Source: Gammaproteobacteria bacterium
GTDB lineage: Bacteria > Pseudomonadota > Gammaproteobacteria > Pseudomonadales > Pseudohongiellaceae
Direction of reading: 5' to 3'
Assembly (NCBI GenBank): GCA_018698975.1
Contig: JABIPQ010000101.1
Location: forward strand, 1 to 38,696
DNA: 38,696 nucleotides
In this document: positions 31,109 to 38,696 of the stretch, one piece after another
Layout: every line of letters starts with the position of its first letter
Numbering within the stretch: position 1 is the first letter of the stretch
Notes under the pieces: generated by a model
What the model saw: the letters and a program-made list of their open reading frames with translations, nothing else
Told to the model about the DNA's origin: nothing
The model's database searches: none
Made by a program: the position numbers and the translations under genes

Positions 31109-31765
31109 CTATAAAAGGATGCTTTTTAGCCAGGCTGAAATATCTGCAATTTCTTCATGGCATACACTGTGAGGCATGGGATAGCTTTTATACGCTGGAT
31201 GGTAACCCAGCTTCTTCAGATACTTGACAGTATTTTCAGCCATCCATTCAGGCAGCATTGGATCTTGCGAACCATGAAAAATCTGGATAGGCAGCCCCGC
31301 ATTAGCAGGATGGGGTGAAACAGCTTCGGCTGTGGGGAAAAATGTTGAAAGCCCAAGAATGCCACCAAGGGGCTGGTCATAAGTAAGCCCTGCTTGCAGG
31401 CAAACCGCGCCACCCTGCGAGAACCCTACCAGTATTATCTTATCGCTCGCTATACCGTTTTCTATTTCTCTATCTATTAGTTTATGAATGGCCGCGGAGG
31501 ATGCCAGCAGCTGACCGGAATCAATATGGCGCTCACCATGCTCGAGAATATCAAACCATGCCGGCATGATCATGCCACCATTAATTGTTATTGGTATCGA
31601 AGGCGCATGGGGTAAGACAAAGCGTACGCCTTGCTTATGCTGCAATTGCAACTGGGGGATGATTGGCTCAAAGTCGTGACCGTCAGATCCAAGACCATGC
31701 AGCCAAATCACTGATGCACACACCTGAGGGCCAGTTTCAATTTCTACTGTAGCTAATAATTCCAT
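31109..31765 (-). CDS. Carboxylesterase/acyl-protein thioesterase-like alpha/beta hydrolase
   Basis: 218 residues, the length of the carboxylesterase II family. The catalytic triad is clear: nucleophile Ser116 in GFSQGGA, Asp168 in HGSQDPMLP and His199 in MPHSVC. The oxyanion hole lies in WLHGLGSDGHDF (21-32). Members hydrolyse short esters, lysophospholipids or S-acylated proteins. No signal peptide. It converges on the histone-like gene and is divergent from the glutathione transferase gene; GTATG-tcg-CATAC at 31775-31787 sits just upstream of its start. Confidence 0.93.
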   Translation of the reverse strand: MELLATVEIETGPQVCASVIWLHGLGSDGHDFEPIIPQLQLQHKQGVRFVLPHAPSIPITINGGMIMPAWFDILEHGERHIDSGQLLASSAAIHKLIDREIENGIASDKIILVGFSQGGAVCLQAGLTYDQPLGGILGLSTFFPTAEAVSPHPANAGLPIQIFHGSQDPMLPEWMAENTVKYLKKLGYHPAYKSYPMPHSVCHEEIADISAWLKSILL

Positions 31766-31774
31766 TGCCTCATT

Positions 31775-31787
31775 GTATGTCGCATAC
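31775..31787. repeat. Small inverted repeat between divergent esterase and GST genes
   Basis: GTATG-tcg-CATAC in the 72-bp spacer between the two starts. It could be an operator shared by both genes. Confidence 0.3.
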
Positions 31788-31837
31788 TAAGTATTCACCA
31801 AATCTCTCAAGGAAAAACCTATTTCAGGACAAGCCCT

Positions 31838-32527
31838 ATGACAAATATTTCCTTCCCGACCCGCTGGCTTCCAGAAACCCCTGACGTCATTCAGCTCTAT
31901 TCCATGGCAACACCCAATGGCCAGAAAATCAGTGTCGCCCTTGAAGAAATGGAGCTGGCCTATGAGCCTCACCTTATTAATATTATGAGCGGTGACCAGC
32001 ATGACCCGGAATTTTCACAGATAAGCCCCAATGAAAAAATACCCGCCATAATTGATCCTAACGGACCTGAAGGGATGATGGTGGCTCTGAGCGAAAGCGC
32101 TGCCATATTGATTTATTTGGCGGATAAAACCGGTCAATTACTGCCACAAAACTATCTAAGCCGAATGGAACATATGCAATGGTTAATATTCCAGATGGCG
32201 CATATAGGCCCGATGATTGGACAATTTGGTCACTTCTATAAATTCATGCGAGACAAAGTGAAAGATGACTATCCCCTTGAACGCTATAGCAATGAAACCA
32301 GACGACTGTTAGGCGTTCTCGACAAACGCCTGGAAGGCCGCAAGTTCATAGTTGATGAATACAGCATAGTAGATATATCCATAGTGCCATGGGTCAATTG
32401 TTGTGCCGAATTTTACGAGGCCTGGGAATATCTGGAGATGGAGAAGTTTGCCAATGTTGAAGCCTGGCGTCGGAGAATCAATGACCGCCCCGCCTATATA
32501 AAAGGCAAAGATGTCTGCAGCTTATAA
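31838..32527 (+). CDS. Glutathione S-transferase, YfcG/YghU-like
   Basis: 229 residues with a thioredoxin-fold N-terminal domain (YSMATPNGQKISVALEE, MSGDQHDPEFSQISPNEKIP) and an all-helical C-terminal domain (IFQMAHIGPMIGQFGHFYKF, then LLGVLDKRLEGRKFIVDEYS). The TPNG motif and the IGxGDQ-like MSGDQ are those of the nu-class YfcG/YghU enzymes, which use glutathione for disulfide-bond reduction and peroxidase reactions. SESAAILIYLADK is the G-site loop. AGGACA stands before the ATG. It overlaps the end of the next gene (convergent) by 6 bp. Confidence 0.93.
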   Translation: MTNISFPTRWLPETPDVIQLYSMATPNGQKISVALEEMELAYEPHLINIMSGDQHDPEFSQISPNEKIPAIIDPNGPEGMMVALSESAAILIYLADKTGQLLPQNYLSRMEHMQWLIFQMAHIGPMIGQFGHFYKFMRDKVKDDYPLERYSNETRRLLGVLDKRLEGRKFIVDEYSIVDISIVPWVNCCAEFYEAWEYLEMEKFANVEAWRRRINDRPAYIKGKDVCSL

Positions 32528-32845
32528 AGCTAACCATGAAGGCTGGAATTTAATATGGGACTTTGAATAAAGGCTGACGATCAAAAGGATTCCGGCTGTA
32601 CCAAAAAATAAAAAATACATTGAGAATAATGGCTGGGCAGTACCGAACCAAAGATAACAGCAATAAGCGCCAAGGGGGATCGCAGTAACAAAACTGAATG
32701 TTCCCATAACCAGCTTTATTTTTGACATTGATTTTTTTGTGGTAATGATCGAGCTTGAACATGATGGACATTCATATTTTTTCAATTCAGCCGCATAGAC
32801 AAATTTCAATGGCAATTCTTTATGGCAAACTGGACAGTTCATCAA
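32522..32845 (-). CDS. Small zinc-ribbon membrane protein, unknown function
   Basis: 107 residues: an N-terminal zinc ribbon with CPVC (4-7 in the sequence MMNCPVC) and CPSC (26-29), then two predicted transmembrane helices (MGTFSFVTAIPLGAYCCYLW and FSMYFLFFGTAGILLIVSLY) separated by a short loop. The second Met may be the real start. Similar zinc-ribbon membrane proteins are widespread but without a known role. It is convergent with the GST gene, sharing six bases. Confidence 0.75.
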   Translation of the reverse strand: MMNCPVCHKELPLKFVYAAELKKYECPSCSSSIITTKKSMSKIKLVMGTFSFVTAIPLGAYCCYLWFGTAQPLFSMYFLFFGTAGILLIVSLYSKSHIKFQPSWLAL

Positions 32846-32914
32846 TATTGGCCCTTTAATAAATTCTTGTTTAATCCTGCCAGATAAATTTTAGCTTATC
32901 TGTGCTTAAAAAAA

Positions 32915-33325
32915 TCAGACCGGACTTTCATTGACCTCACCCTCAAGGTAAAGCCAGACTCCTTTGTCCCGATGAAAAGCCGAGGTCTCATGATGCACCT
33001 GATCAGGACCATCATCCACTGAGTAGAGCGCCTCGAATTCAACGCGCCCAAGATCTCCCTTCTGCCTTGAATCAATGATCTTTAAGCTTTTCCACACATG
33101 TCCTCCGGCAATTAAATCAGCCATTCGAATGTTCTTTGCAGTCGCCGGGTGCCAGGTCCGAACCAGATATTCCCTGTGTTTGTGTTCTCCAAGGGCATAG
33201 GCAGCATACCGTGAACGTACCAGTTGCTTGACGGTTTTTGGTTTTGCCGTGTAATTGAGATAGGGCTCGCAGCACTTCCCGAAGGGTTTATTACTGCCAC
33301 AGATACAAAGGTCACTTGATTTCAT
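32915..33325 (-). CDS. ychJ: YchJ family protein (SEC-C motif)
   Basis: 136 residues with an N-terminal SEC-C zinc motif CICGSNKPFGKCCEPYL (7-23) and the YchJ core SRYAAYALGEHKHREYLVRTW (cores SRYAAYALG, YLVRTWHP) followed by WKSLKIIDSRQKGDLGRVEF. E. coli YchJ has an additional C-terminal SEC-C motif; I do not see it here. Its function is not established; SEC-C proteins often bind protein chaperone or secretion partners. Confidence 0.9.
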   Translation of the reverse strand: MKSSDLCICGSNKPFGKCCEPYLNYTAKPKTVKQLVRSRYAAYALGEHKHREYLVRTWHPATAKNIRMADLIAGGHVWKSLKIIDSRQKGDLGRVEFEALYSVDDGPDQVHHETSAFHRDKGVWLYLEGEVNESPV

Positions 33326-33425
33326 ACGCTTGATTGTATGCAGAGGGGAAAGTAGTCACAAGTGGTATAAAAAAAGCATTATGGCACGCTAGTCTCAAAA
33401 CTTTAACATTCGGAAGAACGGCCGC

Positions 33426-34127
33426 TTATTGTGGCGGGTAATTCTTTCCGATTGACATGCCGCAGATGCGAGACAAATCTGTATAGGACAAACCACTTTC
33501 CTCATGCCAGGTATTAAAAGCTTCCTGGCATTGTTTCAAATCTTTCATGCTAGCAGGCTGATCATTAATTTCCAGACCTGCCGCCTTAAGCCTGCCGACC
33601 ACATCCCTGCTCAGGATAAATCCATCTTTTCCAATAAAGCGAATAAAATACATCCCGGTATTTCCGCCCAGTCTCGAGCCGTTTTTTTTCAGATATGCCA
33701 TCAGACCTATCTGATCCTGCACAGGCCAATCAGCAAAGCGCTTTGAAAAAGATCCATGCTGTCGTGCTTCTTCCATTAAAAACAGGGCATTGTCCTGCAC
33801 AGACTTTATCTTGATCCAGTAACGTACGATACGGGTATCGTCCTGATAGGCTTCCCATTTTTCAGGTGACATATGGGAAAGCCCTTTAGGATTAAAGCCA
33901 TGAAATGCTTCTTCAAAACCTTCCCATTTATTTTTGATCACTTTCCAATTGAAACCCGCATTGAACACACAGCGAGTCATCATTGCCAGATAACGGTCAT
34001 CTCCCAGAGCAGTGAGTTGCTTGCCTGTTAAGGGCTTGTGACTTGCCAACAGCTCTTGTAGTGCTTTCTTGCCGCCTTTTCTTTCTTCAGCAAGCGCACG
34101 AATTTCTTTGAATGTTGTGAGAGTCAT
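33426..34127 (-). CDS. DNA-3-methyladenine glycosylase I-like (HhH superfamily) protein
   Basis: 233 residues with an alpha-helical HhH glycosylase outline. The segment CVFNAGFNWKVIKNKWEGFE (53-72), AFHGFNPKGLSHM and TRIVRYWIKIKSVQDNA align with Tag from E. coli (QQAGLSWITVLKKRENY, FHQFDPVKVAAM, GIIRHRGKIQAIIGNA). But the Tag residue that recognises 3-methyladenine (E. coli Glu38) aligns with Cys53 here, and the zinc-binding Cys/His ends of Tag are absent. So it is a diverged relative, common in proteobacteria, whose base specificity cannot be assumed. It follows the ankyrin gene by 236 bp. Confidence 0.75.
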   Translation of the reverse strand: MTLTTFKEIRALAEERKGGKKALQELLASHKPLTGKQLTALGDDRYLAMMTRCVFNAGFNWKVIKNKWEGFEEAFHGFNPKGLSHMSPEKWEAYQDDTRIVRYWIKIKSVQDNALFLMEEARQHGSFSKRFADWPVQDQIGLMAYLKKNGSRLGGNTGMYFIRFIGKDGFILSRDVVGRLKAAGLEINDQPASMKDLKQCQEAFNTWHEESGLSYTDLSRICGMSIGKNYPPQ

Positions 34128-34149
34128 AACAGCCTGATTAAGGAATTAG

Positions 34150-34177
34150 GATAAAAGATAAAAGTGACAAGTCACAT
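34150..34177. repeat. Degenerate heptamer repeat, four units
   Basis: GATAAAA, GATAAAA, GTGACAA, GTCACAT in tandem just upstream of the Tag-like gene start. The reverse complement of GTGACAA contains TTGTCAC, close to the CTTG-type units seen elsewhere. This is the weakest of the heptamer loci. Confidence 0.4.
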
Positions 34178-34239
34178 AAATTCGTAGTGCTCGATAATTT
34201 AAGCCCTTTATCTTCCATCTCCAATTTATTAAAACAAAG

Positions 34240-34263
34240 CCTGAATGAAGTGAACTATTCAGG
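34240..34263 (-). terminator. Possible terminator of the ankyrin gene
   Basis: CCTGAAT, ten-base loop, ATTCAGG. On the minus strand the stem is followed by CTTTGTTTTAAT. It lies 100 bp past the ankyrin stop. The stem is only 7 bp with 3 GC pairs, so efficiency is doubtful. Confidence 0.4.
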
Positions 34264-34363
34264 GTTGGAAATGCAGGGACAGGGGATCAGGCAGGGCTGC
34301 AAGCTGTAAAAAATATGTGAATTGTTTGCGTATCTATATTAGTGAAAACTGGTCCACACAAAG

Positions 34364-35881
34364 CTACTGCATTAATTGCTCAAGCAGGGCTGCTGTATCA
34401 AGATGCTGATCTCCGCCAGCCCCTCGACCGAAGCGTCCGGCCTGCCCCATGGCGGCATCAATTATGGTGCTGCCATTATTATCTTCGACACTCAGATCTG
34501 CGCCATTATCAGCAAGCAGCTGTACGATACTATTCCAGCCATTTGTGGCGGCTCCAAAAATTGCTGTCTGTCCGTTTTCTTCCCGGGCATTCACATCAGC
34601 ACCATTTTCCAGCAGAAGTGTAGTGGCCTCAAAGGCCTGTTCTTCAGTTCTGAACCGCCCTCTGGTATCAATAGCACTGCCCCGGTAGCCCGCAGCCACA
34701 ATCAAAGGAGTAACATCATTTTCCTGAGGTAAATCTACCAGAGCACCATGTTCAAGCAAGAGAGTCATAGCAGCAATGTCTGCCCCCCGAGCGGCCCGGA
34801 ACAGGGCTGTGACACCTTTTCGTAATAATCCATCTGCGCCACGGTCTGCGCCAAGATTTCGATAGGGAGGGAATAATTTTAACTGCAGGTTTGGATTTCC
34901 ACCTTTCTGGAGAATCATCGCGATAATTTCCAATGGCGTTGTTATGTCACTGGACAGCCTGTCTGGACGGCCGCCATGAGGGATAGTGTTGAAATCAACC
35001 GCTCCATATAAAGGGAAGCGCCCGTAATAATCCCACTTGTCCAACCAGGCACCAGCTTCAATTAATAATTTTGCAGAATCCCACTTTGCATTAATAGTGG
35101 CCATGGATAATGGTGTAACCGCTTCCGGATCTGCCTTGTTTAGATCAGCACCACTTTCAATTAATAAACGAACACATTCAGTACAACCTTCTCTGGCGGC
35201 ATACAGCAGAGGAGTCATTCCACCAGCAGGTAAAACTTTCATGCGAGGCTCTGCAGTCACCTGTCTTTCCCAATTATTCGGTAAAGATTGAGCATCAGGA
35301 TCAGCACCATGCTCCAGCAGTAAGGCCAACATCTCGGGTTGTCTCTGCGCGGCTGACCACATCAGCGCTGTCTGTCCACGCCATTGCTCAACAGAATTTA
35401 CGTCTGCACCCGCATCAAGTAAAACCCGGGCAGCGTTAATATTATCTGTGCGGGCAATAATCATTATTGCCGTCTGGTCATCTGCCCCTGTTTCATTTGG
35501 ATTCGCACCGGCATCCAGAATTCGTTTAATGATATCGGGGTTACCAATAATCGTTGCCTGGGATAAAGGCGTTGCACCAAATTCATTTCTGGCAGTGACA
35601 TCAGCGCCACGCCGAATCAATTGACGAACCAGATCTTCGTCATCATAGTAAATCGCCCAATGCAGCGCTGTAGTGCCATCTGACTGGGCCTGATTAACAT
35701 CAGTTCTTCGACTTATTAATTCCAGTGCCGCCTCTGTTTCGCCAGCACTTGCCAGTTGCAGAAGCTGTGCTTCATTGCCATCCTGTGCAAGGACGAAGGC
35801 AAGGGGCAAGAGACAAGAGGCAAGAAGCGAAGCTTTTACCATTTGTGAAAATGTTTTATTCAATGAGTTAAGTCGACGCAC
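34364..35881 (-). CDS. Exported ankyrin-repeat protein
   Basis: 505 residues with a signal peptide (MRRLNSLNKTFSQMVKASLL then ASCLLPLAFVLAQ, cleavage after LAQ) and about 11 ankyrin repeats from ~35 to 500, such as TALHWAIYYDDEDLVRQLIR, TPLSQATIIGNPDIIKRILD and TPLLYAAREGCTECVRLLIE. Ankyrin repeats bind proteins; this one should act in the periplasm. The start codon is GTG at 35881. Part of the signal-peptide coding (35797-35824) is made of AGGCAAG-type heptamers, so the ASCLLPLA segment derives from a repeat. It is the last gene after the DUF1592 and DUF1552 genes, with 74 bp between it and the latter. Confidence 0.92.
   Translation of the reverse strand: MRRLNSLNKTFSQMVKASLLASCLLPLAFVLAQDGNEAQLLQLASAGETEAALELISRRTDVNQAQSDGTTALHWAIYYDDEDLVRQLIRRGADVTARNEFGATPLSQATIIGNPDIIKRILDAGANPNETGADDQTAIMIIARTDNINAARVLLDAGADVNSVEQWRGQTALMWSAAQRQPEMLALLLEHGADPDAQSLPNNWERQVTAEPRMKVLPAGGMTPLLYAAREGCTECVRLLIESGADLNKADPEAVTPLSMATINAKWDSAKLLIEAGAWLDKWDYYGRFPLYGAVDFNTIPHGGRPDRLSSDITTPLEIIAMILQKGGNPNLQLKLFPPYRNLGADRGADGLLRKGVTALFRAARGADIAAMTLLLEHGALVDLPQENDVTPLIVAAGYRGSAIDTRGRFRTEEQAFEATTLLLENGADVNAREENGQTAIFGAATNGWNSIVQLLADNGADLSVEDNNGSTIIDAAMGQAGRFGRGAGGDQHLDTAALLEQLMQ
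35797..35831. repeat. Heptamer repeat inside the ankyrin signal-peptide codons
   Basis: AGGCAAG, GGGCAAG, AGACAAG, AGGCAAG, then a decayed AAGCGAA, in phase. On the coding strand these are CTTGCCT/CTTGTCT-type units and encode LASCLLPLA of the signal peptide. Confidence 0.8.
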
Positions 35882-35922
35882 AATAATTTAATCTTCTCTA
35901 AACTGTTTTAATCGAAGGCTTC

Positions 35923-35950
35923 CTTGCCTCTTGTATCTTGTATCCTGTCT
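35923..35950. repeat. Heptamer repeat, four units, between DUF1552 and ankyrin genes
   Basis: CTTGCCT, CTTGTAT, CTTGTAT, CCTGTCT in tandem, in the 74-bp gap between the two genes. The first unit is the reverse complement of the AGGCAAG unit found 100 bp away in the ankyrin signal-peptide coding. Confidence 0.8.
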
Positions 35951-35955
35951 CTGTT

Positions 35956-37275
35956 TTATACCTCTTCGAACCTGCCCGTGCTGTCCCCAAAGGATTCTTC
36001 ATGGACACCAATTCGATCAAGTATTGTCAGCATCAGGTTGGAAACAGGCGTTCTTTCTTCTGCCCTTATGTGTTGACCACCCTTAATGGTTCCACCGCCC
36101 TTACCAACAATTACAGAAGGCAGTGGATAATGATCATGAGCATTACTGTTACTCATATTACTTCCATATAGCATGATTGAATTATCCAGCATTGAGCCAT
36201 TATCACCGTCCGGCATTTCCGCGAGTCTATCGACGAAACGTGCAAATACGCGGCTATGGTATTCCTGAATTCTTAACAGGCGGGCAATTTTATTCGAATC
36301 ATTCTGATGATGTGATAATGGATGGAAAGCATCCGATACGTCGACGTGATTATAAGTCTGATTACTCACTTCAGCTGCCAACATCATGCTGGCAACTCGC
36401 GTAATATTTCCCTGATAAGCAAGCAGGATCAAATCCATCTGTAAATTGATATGATCATCAAAAGAACCGGGTATGCCTAAAGGCGCATCAGGCAATTCGA
36501 CAGTGGACATGTCATGCTCCGCAGTCTTTTGTACCCGGCGCTCAATTTCCCTGACTGTTTCCAGGTAATCACTAAGCACAACACGGTCAGTAGAGCCTAG
36601 TTTTTTCGCAAGCTGATTGGATTCTTCCATCATCAAGTCAAGAATACTGCTGGTCTGTTTTGCCAGACGCTCGCGTTCTTCGGCATTATCACCAACACCA
36701 AACATGGTCTGGAAAAGTTTGCGTGGATTATTTTCCATGGGCAGTGGTGTGGTCGGCGTTCTGAAAGAGATGGTTCCAGAATAGCTGCAACCGTAAGCAC
36801 GATCACAAGCACCTGCAGCCCCGCTGGTTTCGGTTGCCACCTCTATGGACGGTAAAGGTGTGTCCTGTCCAATATGCTGCGCAGCAATCTGATCAACAGT
36901 GGTTCCACCAAATGGCTCATGACTGATTCTTGGGGCAGCCCCGGTTAACCAGGTGCCTGGTGTAATTGCATGTACAGGACCATATGCCCGCTTGTTTTCC
37001 AGGTTGGAAACAATGGTTAAATAATCTTTGTGATTTTCCAGCGGTTGCATGATGGACTTGAGTTCAAACTCGCTACCAACAGTTTCCGGAGTCCAGTTTT
37101 GCATTACTGCACCATGCGGAAAATAGAAGAAGCCCATTCTGGGAGCTGTGCTCGCAGCCGTCTGGGCCAACGCCGTGCCGGCAGGAATCATCGCTTCCAA
37201 TAACGGAAGAGATACACTTGCAGCAGCACTCTTCAGGAAAGTCCTTCTAGGCAGATGCTTTTTTGTGATGAACAT
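35956..37275 (-). CDS. DUF1552 TAT-exported protein
   Basis: 439 residues of the DUF1552 family, known mainly from Planctomycetes and from some gammaproteobacteria. A twin-arginine signal LPRRTFLKSAAASVSLPLLE (RR at 10-11) sends it folded across the inner membrane. The rest shows family features: FYFPHGAVMQNWTPE, YLTIVSNLENKRAYGPVHAI and SIMLYGSNMSNSNAHDHYPL, the latter the usual alkaline-phosphatase-like tail of DUF1501/1552 proteins. AAGGAGAAGACC precedes the ATG. It lies 40 bp after the DUF1592 gene; the two families commonly occur together. Their molecular role is not established. Confidence 0.93.
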   Translation of the reverse strand: MFITKKHLPRRTFLKSAAASVSLPLLEAMIPAGTALAQTAASTAPRMGFFYFPHGAVMQNWTPETVGSEFELKSIMQPLENHKDYLTIVSNLENKRAYGPVHAITPGTWLTGAAPRISHEPFGGTTVDQIAAQHIGQDTPLPSIEVATETSGAAGACDRAYGCSYSGTISFRTPTTPLPMENNPRKLFQTMFGVGDNAEERERLAKQTSSILDLMMEESNQLAKKLGSTDRVVLSDYLETVREIERRVQKTAEHDMSTVELPDAPLGIPGSFDDHINLQMDLILLAYQGNITRVASMMLAAEVSNQTYNHVDVSDAFHPLSHHQNDSNKIARLLRIQEYHSRVFARFVDRLAEMPDGDNGSMLDNSIMLYGSNMSNSNAHDHYPLPSVIVGKGGGTIKGGQHIRAEERTPVSNLMLTILDRIGVHEESFGDSTGRFEEV

Positions 37276-37315
37276 GGTCTTCTCCTTAACTTTTTTGCTT
37301 ACGCTTTAAACTATT

Positions 37316-38696
37316 TTAAAGCCCGCCAACTTGCATATTCTCTTCTGGCACAGTGATCTTGCGAAATTGATCACTGCTAATTATTCCCATCACCAGGGAT
37401 TTGAAACTATAGTCATCGCGTGCAGCATTTTTCACAATGCTTCTCACTGCCGGCATATCGTGATACTCCACCGTTCGCCCAAGCGAATAGGTCAGCAATT
37501 TTTCCGTAAAGGTCTGCACAAACTGTTCGGGTCTTGCAACCAAGGCCGCTCTTAAATCATTAATACCATTCAAAGGCGTACCATCCGCCAGCTGGCCTGA
37601 AGCGTCAATGGGAATATTTCCTGCGTCACTGTCCCGGTCGCGCCACTGACCTATGGCATTAAAGTTTTCCAGTGCCAGCCCCAAAGGGTCCATGACATCA
37701 TGGCAACCTGCACAGGCAGGGTTATCACGGTGAACCTCAAGACGCTCACGCACTGTCTGTGAAACAGTGGCGCCCTCTGGAGTTTCAGGGAAAGCTTCAA
37801 CATTCGGCGGCGGGCTCGCAGGTGGCACACCCTGGAAATTTTCCATGATGTAGGCCCCACGAATAACAGGGGTGGTTCTATTTGCGTAGGAAGTAACCAT
37901 TAGCACGCCCCCTGTACCCAGCAAGCCAAAACGCTCATCATCATCGAGCTGTACTTTTCTGAAATGGCCGCCTTTTATATCACTGATCCCATAATGCAAA
38001 GCCAGGTCTTCATTGAGGTAGGTATAATCTGCCGTTAGCAAGTTTAGTATGCTGGCATTTTCGCTAAAAATATTGCCTGCAAACAAGCGGATTTCTTCAC
38101 GAAAAGCCTCGAGCAAACCAGGATTGTAAGCCGGGTAAATTTCCTGATCAGGATCAATATTTTCAAGTTCTCGCAAACGCAGCCACTGGAAAACAAAGTT
38201 TTCTACCATCGCTTCAGCGCGAGGATCCTGCAGCATTCTATCCACCTGGGCGGCTAAATTTCTGTTATTGCTTAGCTCATCCCTTGCCGCCATATCGATC
38301 AGTTCCTGGTCAGGTGAAGAACTCCAGAGAAAAAATGCCAGACGGGAAGCAAGTTCAAGATCACTGATTTCCACGACCTCACCAGCTTGTGCGTCTTGCG
38401 GGGGAATTTCCGCACGAAACAGGAATTTCGGACTTGTGAGAATCGCCATCATGCCGTTCTTGATGCCATCATCAAAACCTCCCTGCTCACGACCAGCGGC
38501 AAAAAAGCGCATTGGAGCAGCAAGGTCTTCATCATTGGCAGGCTTGCGAAACGCCTGTTTTGCCAGATTCGCAAATATACGGCGAGCACAATCAAGTTCA
38601 TCATTTACTGTGGCAGGTTCACAAATCATTACCTTGCGACGGCTTGGAGTATTGATAACACCGGCAGATGTGACTGGCCCCTTAACTTCCAAACCC
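37316..38696 (-). CDS. DUF1592/DUF1588 cytochrome-like protein (N-terminus beyond window)
   Basis: 458+ residues of the planctomycete-type multi-domain protein: DUF1595 (IFANLAKQAFRKPANDEDLA), DUF1592 (ASRLAFFLWSSSPDQELIDM, then FVFQWLRLRELENIDPDQEI), DUF1588 with GGVLMVTSYANRTTPVIRG and a haem-type CAGCHDVMDPLGLALENFN, and DUF1585 at the C-terminus (TEKLLTYSLGRTVEYHDM). The frame is open through the right edge; a TTG at 38692 is the first possible start in the window but the family normally has PSD1/DUF1587 domains first, so the true N-terminus lies outside. It would be periplasmic. It begins the DUF1592-DUF1552-ankyrin run. Confidence 0.92.
   Translation of the reverse strand, partial: GLEVKGPVTSAGVINTPSRRKVMICEPATVNDELDCARRIFANLAKQAFRKPANDEDLAAPMRFFAAGREQGGFDDGIKNGMMAILTSPKFLFRAEIPPQDAQAGEVVEISDLELASRLAFFLWSSSPDQELIDMAARDELSNNRNLAAQVDRMLQDPRAEAMVENFVFQWLRLRELENIDPDQEIYPAYNPGLLEAFREEIRLFAGNIFSENASILNLLTADYTYLNEDLALHYGISDIKGGHFRKVQLDDDERFGLLGTGGVLMVTSYANRTTPVIRGAYIMENFQGVPPASPPPNVEAFPETPEGATVSQTVRERLEVHRDNPACAGCHDVMDPLGLALENFNAIGQWRDRDSDAGNIPIDASGQLADGTPLNGINDLRAALVARPEQFVQTFTEKLLTYSLGRTVEYHDMPAVRSIVKNAARDDYSFKSLVMGIISSDQFRKITVPEENMQVGGL

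Noticed and set aside
34273-34300. CAGGGA-like repeats as a further heptamer locus
   Set aside because: Spacing between similar units is 6, 8 and 4 bases, so no period of 7.

Overview
The window looks like a piece of a gammaproteobacterial chromosome, by eye mid-40s % GC. The evidence is a set of family-level matches: WaaF/WaaG lipopolysaccharide core enzymes, the CmoA/CmoB tRNA wobble-uridine pair, TrmB, an RpoH-type heat-shock sigma factor with its RpoH box, an orphan GspE/PilB ATPase, YchJ, a DUF423 protein and an AttH-type lipocalin. A TAT-exported DUF1552 protein, a DUF1592/DUF1588 cytochrome-like protein and several monohaem cytochromes suggest an aerobic, probably marine or oligotrophic lineage. 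I cannot name the genus.

Layout. 1-3683 (minus): a GspE-like ATPase followed by waaF and a left-truncated waaG. 3785-4750: a REP-associated tyrosine transposase (RAYT) homologue whose metal-binding histidines are replaced. 4941-7154 (minus): HIT protein, cmoA, cmoB. 7242-9596: an Lrp-type regulator divergent from leuA across an AT-rich spacer. 10128-11076: DUF3820 and YgjP-type metallopeptidase. 11136-13317 (minus): rpoH with its terminator, then DUF423 and trmB. 13595-14305: a tiny lipoprotein-like ORF and a nitroreductase. 14480-16700 (minus): a monohaem lipoprotein with an in-frame TGA in its apparent signal peptide, and a thiolase-like/DUF35 pair. 16808-22902: TauE/SafE exporter, MATE transporter, two related small membrane proteins, acyltransferase 3 and PepSY membrane protein. 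22944-29438 (minus): a PAS-GGDEF-EAL protein overlapping an AttE-like ABC ATPase, then an FtsX-type permease and an AttH lipoprotein. 29889-34127: cytochrome c, AlgP/histone H1-like protein, esterase, glutathione transferase, zinc-ribbon membrane protein, YchJ and a Tag-like glycosylase. 34364-38696 (minus): DUF1592 protein (cut by the right edge), DUF1552 TAT protein and secreted ankyrin-repeat protein, probably one operon.

The most unusual layer is non-coding. Short in-phase 7-bp tandem repeats (unit families ACTTGTA, ACTTTTC, ACTTGCG, CTTGTAT, AGGCAAG, TGGTGAC) occur at seven places, nearly all at gene boundaries. The largest has 17 consecutive heptamers without an indel and abuts a 30-bp REP-like palindrome. 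Two more REP-like copies lie elsewhere, and all three share a GTAG foot. In two places the heptamers sit inside the 5' coding end of a gene. Together with the variant RAYT this makes a repeat-spreading system the best candidate for something under-described here. Other items worth checking are the in-frame TGA, a 22-codon lipoprotein ORF, a thiolase homologue without the usual nucleophilic cysteine, and the DUF1592/DUF1552/ankyrin export cluster.
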